Of a DNA stretch of 8,544 bases, positions 6,370 through 8,544 are shown piece by piece. Positions within the stretch are counted from its first letter, which is position 1, and every line of letters starts with the position of its first letter. The stretch covers positions 1 through 8,544 of the forward strand of contig JAKSUS010000043.1 of assembly GCA_024408745.1 (NCBI GenBank). Direction: 5' to 3'. The notes beneath the pieces were generated by a model, which saw only the letters and a program-made list of their open reading frames with translations, searched no databases and was not told where the DNA came from. The DNA comes from Candidatus Gastranaerophilales bacterium (GTDB taxonomy: Bacteria; Cyanobacteriota; Vampirovibrionia; Gastranaerophilales; JAILCC01). The position numbers and the translations under genes are program-made.

Positions 6370-7068
6370 CTACTGTGGCTTAATTTCTTTAGCAAAAGCA
6401 CCTGCACTATGGTTAGGACTTTCTAACAATAAATTTCCGTATTTTAATTTTATCCTGTCCATTAATGCCTTTTTATCATTTCCTAAAAACAATTCTGTAT
6501 AAAGCCCTACGCCGTCATCAATTATCGGGGAAATACCTTTATTAAATAAATTTGGATGTTGAGTTTTATAAACATTAAAAGCAAGTGCGTTCATGCCTAA
6601 ACATTCTAATTCTTCTTGAATTGAGCTATATCCGTCATTATCTTTGGCATGCGATAATTCATGCAAGATTGCCGCACTTATTGCATAAATTTCAGCAAGA
6701 TTATTAGTGTCTTTATATCTTTCATTAATAACAATTGTTTTTCTTGCATCAACCCACTGCGCATGGATATCATCTTTATCAACCTTATCAAAAACTATCG
6801 GAATTTTACTTTGTTTTGCAAAATCGACCGCTTTTTTGCCGTTTTTAAATATTAAATTTATTCCTAATTTTTTTAATTTTTCAACATCAGATTTATAAAA
6901 TTCTAAATTCTCTAATTGTTTTATTGCTAAGTCAATAGAATTTTGTTGGTTTGAAATGTAAACATCAGTAGGTATTGACGGTTTTATCGGCAAAAAATCC
7001 TTATATAAATCATTTCGTTTTGAATTAAAATTAAGATTATTTATTTTCTGATTAAAATAAATTTTCAT
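6370..7068 (-). CDS. Zincin-like putative metallopeptidase (HExxH)
   Basis: This 232-residue protein has no name I recognise. Residues 136-140 read HELSH inside a hydrophobic helix (AISAAILHELSHAKD), a classic HExxH zinc site with Glu137 as general base. Glu152, Glu153 and Glu155 in IQEELECLGMNALAF, 12-15 residues downstream, could supply the third zinc ligand as in gluzincins. A strand-like TIVINERY (111-118) precedes the helix, as in many zincins. There is no signal peptide or membrane segment. The first 30 residues are a polar Asn/Phe/Lys-rich leader (NQKINNLNFNSKRN). The segment 60-90 (KLKKLGINLIF, KIPIVF) is alpha/beta in character. The ATG has only a weak AGG seven bases upstream. The gene stands alone between the operon and divergent yidC. 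Substrate unknown; peptidase activity is inferred from the motif only. Confidence 0.8.
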   Translation of the reverse strand: MKIYFNQKINNLNFNSKRNDLYKDFLPIKPSIPTDVYISNQQNSIDLAIKQLENLEFYKSDVEKLKKLGINLIFKNGKKAVDFAKQSKIPIVFDKVDKDDIHAQWVDARKTIVINERYKDTNNLAEIYAISAAILHELSHAKDNDGYSSIQEELECLGMNALAFNVYKTQHPNLFNKGISPIIDDGVGLYTELFLGNDKKALMDRIKLKYGNLLLESPNHSAGAFAKEIKPQ

Positions 7069-7080
7069 TTAAAGCCTAAA

Positions 7081-7096
7081 ATTGTTATATAACAAT
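7081..7096. promoter_or_regulatory. Perfect 16-base palindrome, candidate operator
   Basis: ATTGTTAT (7081-7088) is followed directly by its reverse complement ATAACAAT (7089-7096). The site lies 13-28 bases upstream of the zincin-like ATG and about 105 bases upstream of yidC, in the divergent intergenic region. Its position suits a repressor site for the minus-strand gene. There is no T-run on either side, so a terminator is unlikely. Confidence 0.45.
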
Positions 7097-7123
7097 CATA
7101 TTAAAACAAATGAAAAAAAATTT

Positions 7124-7132
7124 TGCTAAAAT
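7124..7132 (+). promoter_or_regulatory. Candidate extended -10 promoter for yidC
   Basis: TGC followed by TAAAAT (7127-7132) matches an extended -10 element (TGn plus five of six of TATAAT). It would start transcription about 60 bases before the yidC start. No good -35 hexamer is seen at the right spacing, which extended -10 promoters tolerate. The DNA is AT-rich and the call is weak. Confidence 0.3.
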
Positions 7133-7187
7133 TTAAAAATAACTGTTTTATCATGTTTATATTAAAATAATTTTATAAGAGAGTATA

Positions 7188-7203
7188 AGAGGATAAGATA
7201 TTG
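7188..7203 (+). promoter_or_regulatory. Shine-Dalgarno and TTG start of yidC
   Basis: AGAGGA (7188-7193) stands seven bases before TTG (7201-7203). The next in-frame ATG (codon 7, base 7219) has no comparable site. The translated start MDFTQLMIDAL resembles cyanobacterial YidC starts, so initiation at TTG is favoured. Confidence 0.8.
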
Positions 7204-8322
7204 GATTTTACACAATTAATGATTGATGCACTCGCATTTATAGCAAAATATGTAGGAAGTTACGGTTGGGCAATTGTCGTTTTAACATTTATAGTCAGAG
7301 CTGCTTTATGGGGGGTCAATGTTCAACAGCAAGTGAGCATGAGAAAAATGCAATCACTTCAGCCAAAGATGAAAGCACTTCAGGACAGATATAAAAACAA
7401 CCCGCAAATGTTACAACAAAAAATGATGGAATTTTATAAAGATAACAAATTTAACCCGTTTTCAGGTTGTTTGCCTCTTATAATTCAATTACCGATTTTC
7501 ATTATGTTATACAGCGCATTAATGAGTCCTCAATTTATTCAAATGGCAGGTAACAGTTCTTTTTTATGTTTAACAAAAGATAAATGCTTGATTTCAAGGC
7601 TTGATAATACTTTAAAAAGCACTTCAGGTACTGCAAATGACGGTATTTTCGGCATAAGAGAAAAAGATACATTCTCTATTCCAAAAACCATTGATGTTAC
7701 TATGAAAGACGGTTCTACAATGCCGGTTAAAATTGACAGTCCTCAAAAGGCTCTTCAAATTCAAGGTGATATGATCCCGGGTGAAAATGTTGATTTCAAA
7801 ATTCCTTTAGACAATTTAAAATTAAAATTTGAACAATTAAATAATGTTGAAAGTACAAAAATTCCCGTTATCAACAACTCTACAAAAGAAGTTGAAACTA
7901 TGGAATTTACAAGAAATGAAAGCAACTTAATATCAAACATTAAAACAGTAAAAACAGAAACAAAATTCCATATTGATGTATTGTTCTTAGTTTTATTATT
8001 CGGTGCTTCAATGTGGTTTGCGACCAAATTCACTACTTCAATGACAAAAGGCGGTGGCGACCCGACTCAACAAGCCATGCAAAAAACAATGGGAACAACC
8101 ATGCCAATTATGGTTACGGCAATGTTTGTATTCTTCCCTATTCCGGCAGGTGTTTTGCTTTACTTAATCGTAAGTAACGTAATTCAAATTGCACAAACCG
8201 TTATCGTTAACAAACAACTTGATGCACAGGAAGCGAAAAAATCTGAAATCATTGACAAAGATGTGGTTAATAACGCTAAAAAAATCGAACCAAAGAGTAT
8301 AACTGATGACAAACAAGACTGA
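7201..8322 (+). CDS. yidC: Membrane protein insertase YidC/Oxa1 family
   Basis: YidC inserts and folds membrane proteins, alone or with SecYEG. The 373-residue protein begins directly with the conserved core and lacks the large P1 periplasmic domain of proteobacterial YidC. A first membrane segment (about 18-40) carries the essential groove arginine at Arg33 in TFIVRAALW. It is followed by the cytoplasmic helical hairpin (about 47-82, MRKMQSLQPKMKALQDRYK) and NPFSGCLPLIIQLPIFIMLYSAL (85-107). Later membrane segments lie at about 258-277 and 301-336 (FFPIPAGVLLYLIVSN). Between the second and third segments sits an unusually long hydrophilic loop (about 109-255) with Cys123 and Cys129; I recall a comparable insert in cyanobacterial YidC. 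The C-terminal tail (from 338) is charged. The stop overlaps the mnmE start by 17 bases. No rnpA or rpmH is found upstream, where many bacteria carry them. Confidence 0.97.
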   Translation: MDFTQLMIDALAFIAKYVGSYGWAIVVLTFIVRAALWGVNVQQQVSMRKMQSLQPKMKALQDRYKNNPQMLQQKMMEFYKDNKFNPFSGCLPLIIQLPIFIMLYSALMSPQFIQMAGNSSFLCLTKDKCLISRLDNTLKSTSGTANDGIFGIREKDTFSIPKTIDVTMKDGSTMPVKIDSPQKALQIQGDMIPGENVDFKIPLDNLKLKFEQLNNVESTKIPVINNSTKEVETMEFTRNESNLISNIKTVKTETKFHIDVLFLVLLFGASMWFATKFTTSMTKGGGDPTQQAMQKTMGTTMPIMVTAMFVFFPIPAGVLLYLIVSNVIQIAQTVIVNKQLDAQEAKKSEIIDKDVVNNAKKIEPKSITDDKQD

Positions 8323-8544
8323 TGATACAATATCTGCAATTTCAACAGTTTTAGGTAATGCAGGTGTCGGTATTATCCGTCTGAGCGGTGAAAATTCAAA
8401 AGATATTATTAACAAAATCTTTTTCGCAAATAAAAATTTTAAGCAGGTTGATTTTAAACCTAATTCAATAACGCATGGCTTTATCTTTGATAATAAAACT
8501 TTAATTGATGAAGTTATTGTTTTGTATTTTGAAAATCCGCACAG
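8306..8544 (+). CDS. mnmE: tRNA uridine-5-carboxymethylaminomethyl(34) synthesis GTPase MnmE, N-terminal part
   Basis: The ATG at 8306 opens a frame that continues past the right edge (79 complete codons). The start DDTISAISTVLGNAGVGIIR followed by LSGENSKDI matches the MnmE (TrmE) N-terminal domain, which usually reads DTI-A-AT-x-G-GG-GI-R-SG. THGFIFDN and LIDEVIVLYFENPHS fit the next strands, leading to the folate-binding region and GTPase domain outside the window. MnmE works with MnmG to modify wobble U34 of certain tRNAs. The usual GRGGVG loop reads GNAGVG here. The start lies 17 bases inside yidC, preceded by a weak AAAGAG eight bases upstream. The yidC-mnmE order is common in bacteria and supports the call. 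Confidence 0.93.
   Translation, partial: MTNKTDDTISAISTVLGNAGVGIIRLSGENSKDIINKIFFANKNFKQVDFKPNSITHGFIFDNKTLIDEVIVLYFENPH

Noticed and set aside
8164..8415. Minus-strand frame of 83 codons across the yidC-mnmE junction
   Set aside because: It lies antisense to two well-supported conserved genes and has no recognisable domain.

Overview
The window is AT-rich bacterial chromosome with tightly packed genes and the standard code. Several traits point to the cyanobacterial side of the tree, most likely a non-photosynthetic gut lineage of the Melainabacteria/Gastranaerophilales type. These are a YidC with a long extra-membrane insert between its second and third membrane segments, a membrane-anchored YvcK whose N-terminus resembles cyanobacterial and related homologues, low GC, and a metallopeptidase-like protein with a short Asn/Phe-rich leader. 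This placement is inference from protein character; no rRNA gene is present.

Layout from left to right. Positions 1-747 (+) hold the 3' end of a TPR-repeat protein. It converges on a secreted trypsin-like serine protease of the HtrA/DegP class without a PDZ domain (744-1424, -), and the two stop codons share one TTAA palindrome. Next comes a compact five-gene minus-strand operon, listed in transcription order: a divergent LamB/YcsF (PxpA-like) protein (6247-5444), a membrane-anchored YvcK (5429-4107), panB (4103-3252), panC (3274-2393), and an unnamed membrane protein (2388-1519). The last protein's soluble domain looks like a class III nucleotidyl-cyclase fold that has lost its metal-binding residues. 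Gaps inside the operon run from a 23-base overlap to 14 bases. A plausible promoter lies at 6280-6306 and a good intrinsic terminator at 1465-1493.

Upstream of the operon is a separate minus-strand gene for an HExxH zincin-like protein (6370-7068). It is divergent from yidC (7201-8322, +), and the 132-base gap between them contains a perfect 16-base palindrome. yidC starts at TTG behind a strong Shine-Dalgarno and overlaps the start of mnmE, which runs off the right edge.

Functionally, panB and panC carry out two steps of pantothenate (CoA) synthesis: ketopantoate formation and the final condensation with beta-alanine. YvcK belongs to a family that in Firmicutes links carbon metabolism to cell-wall precursor supply. 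The PxpA-like protein would act on 5-oxoproline if it still follows family chemistry. YidC and MnmE are housekeeping factors for membrane-protein insertion and tRNA wobble-uridine modification. I found no CRISPR array, insertion sequence, tRNA or prophage gene. The least explained item is the degenerate cyclase-like membrane protein at the end of the pantothenate operon.
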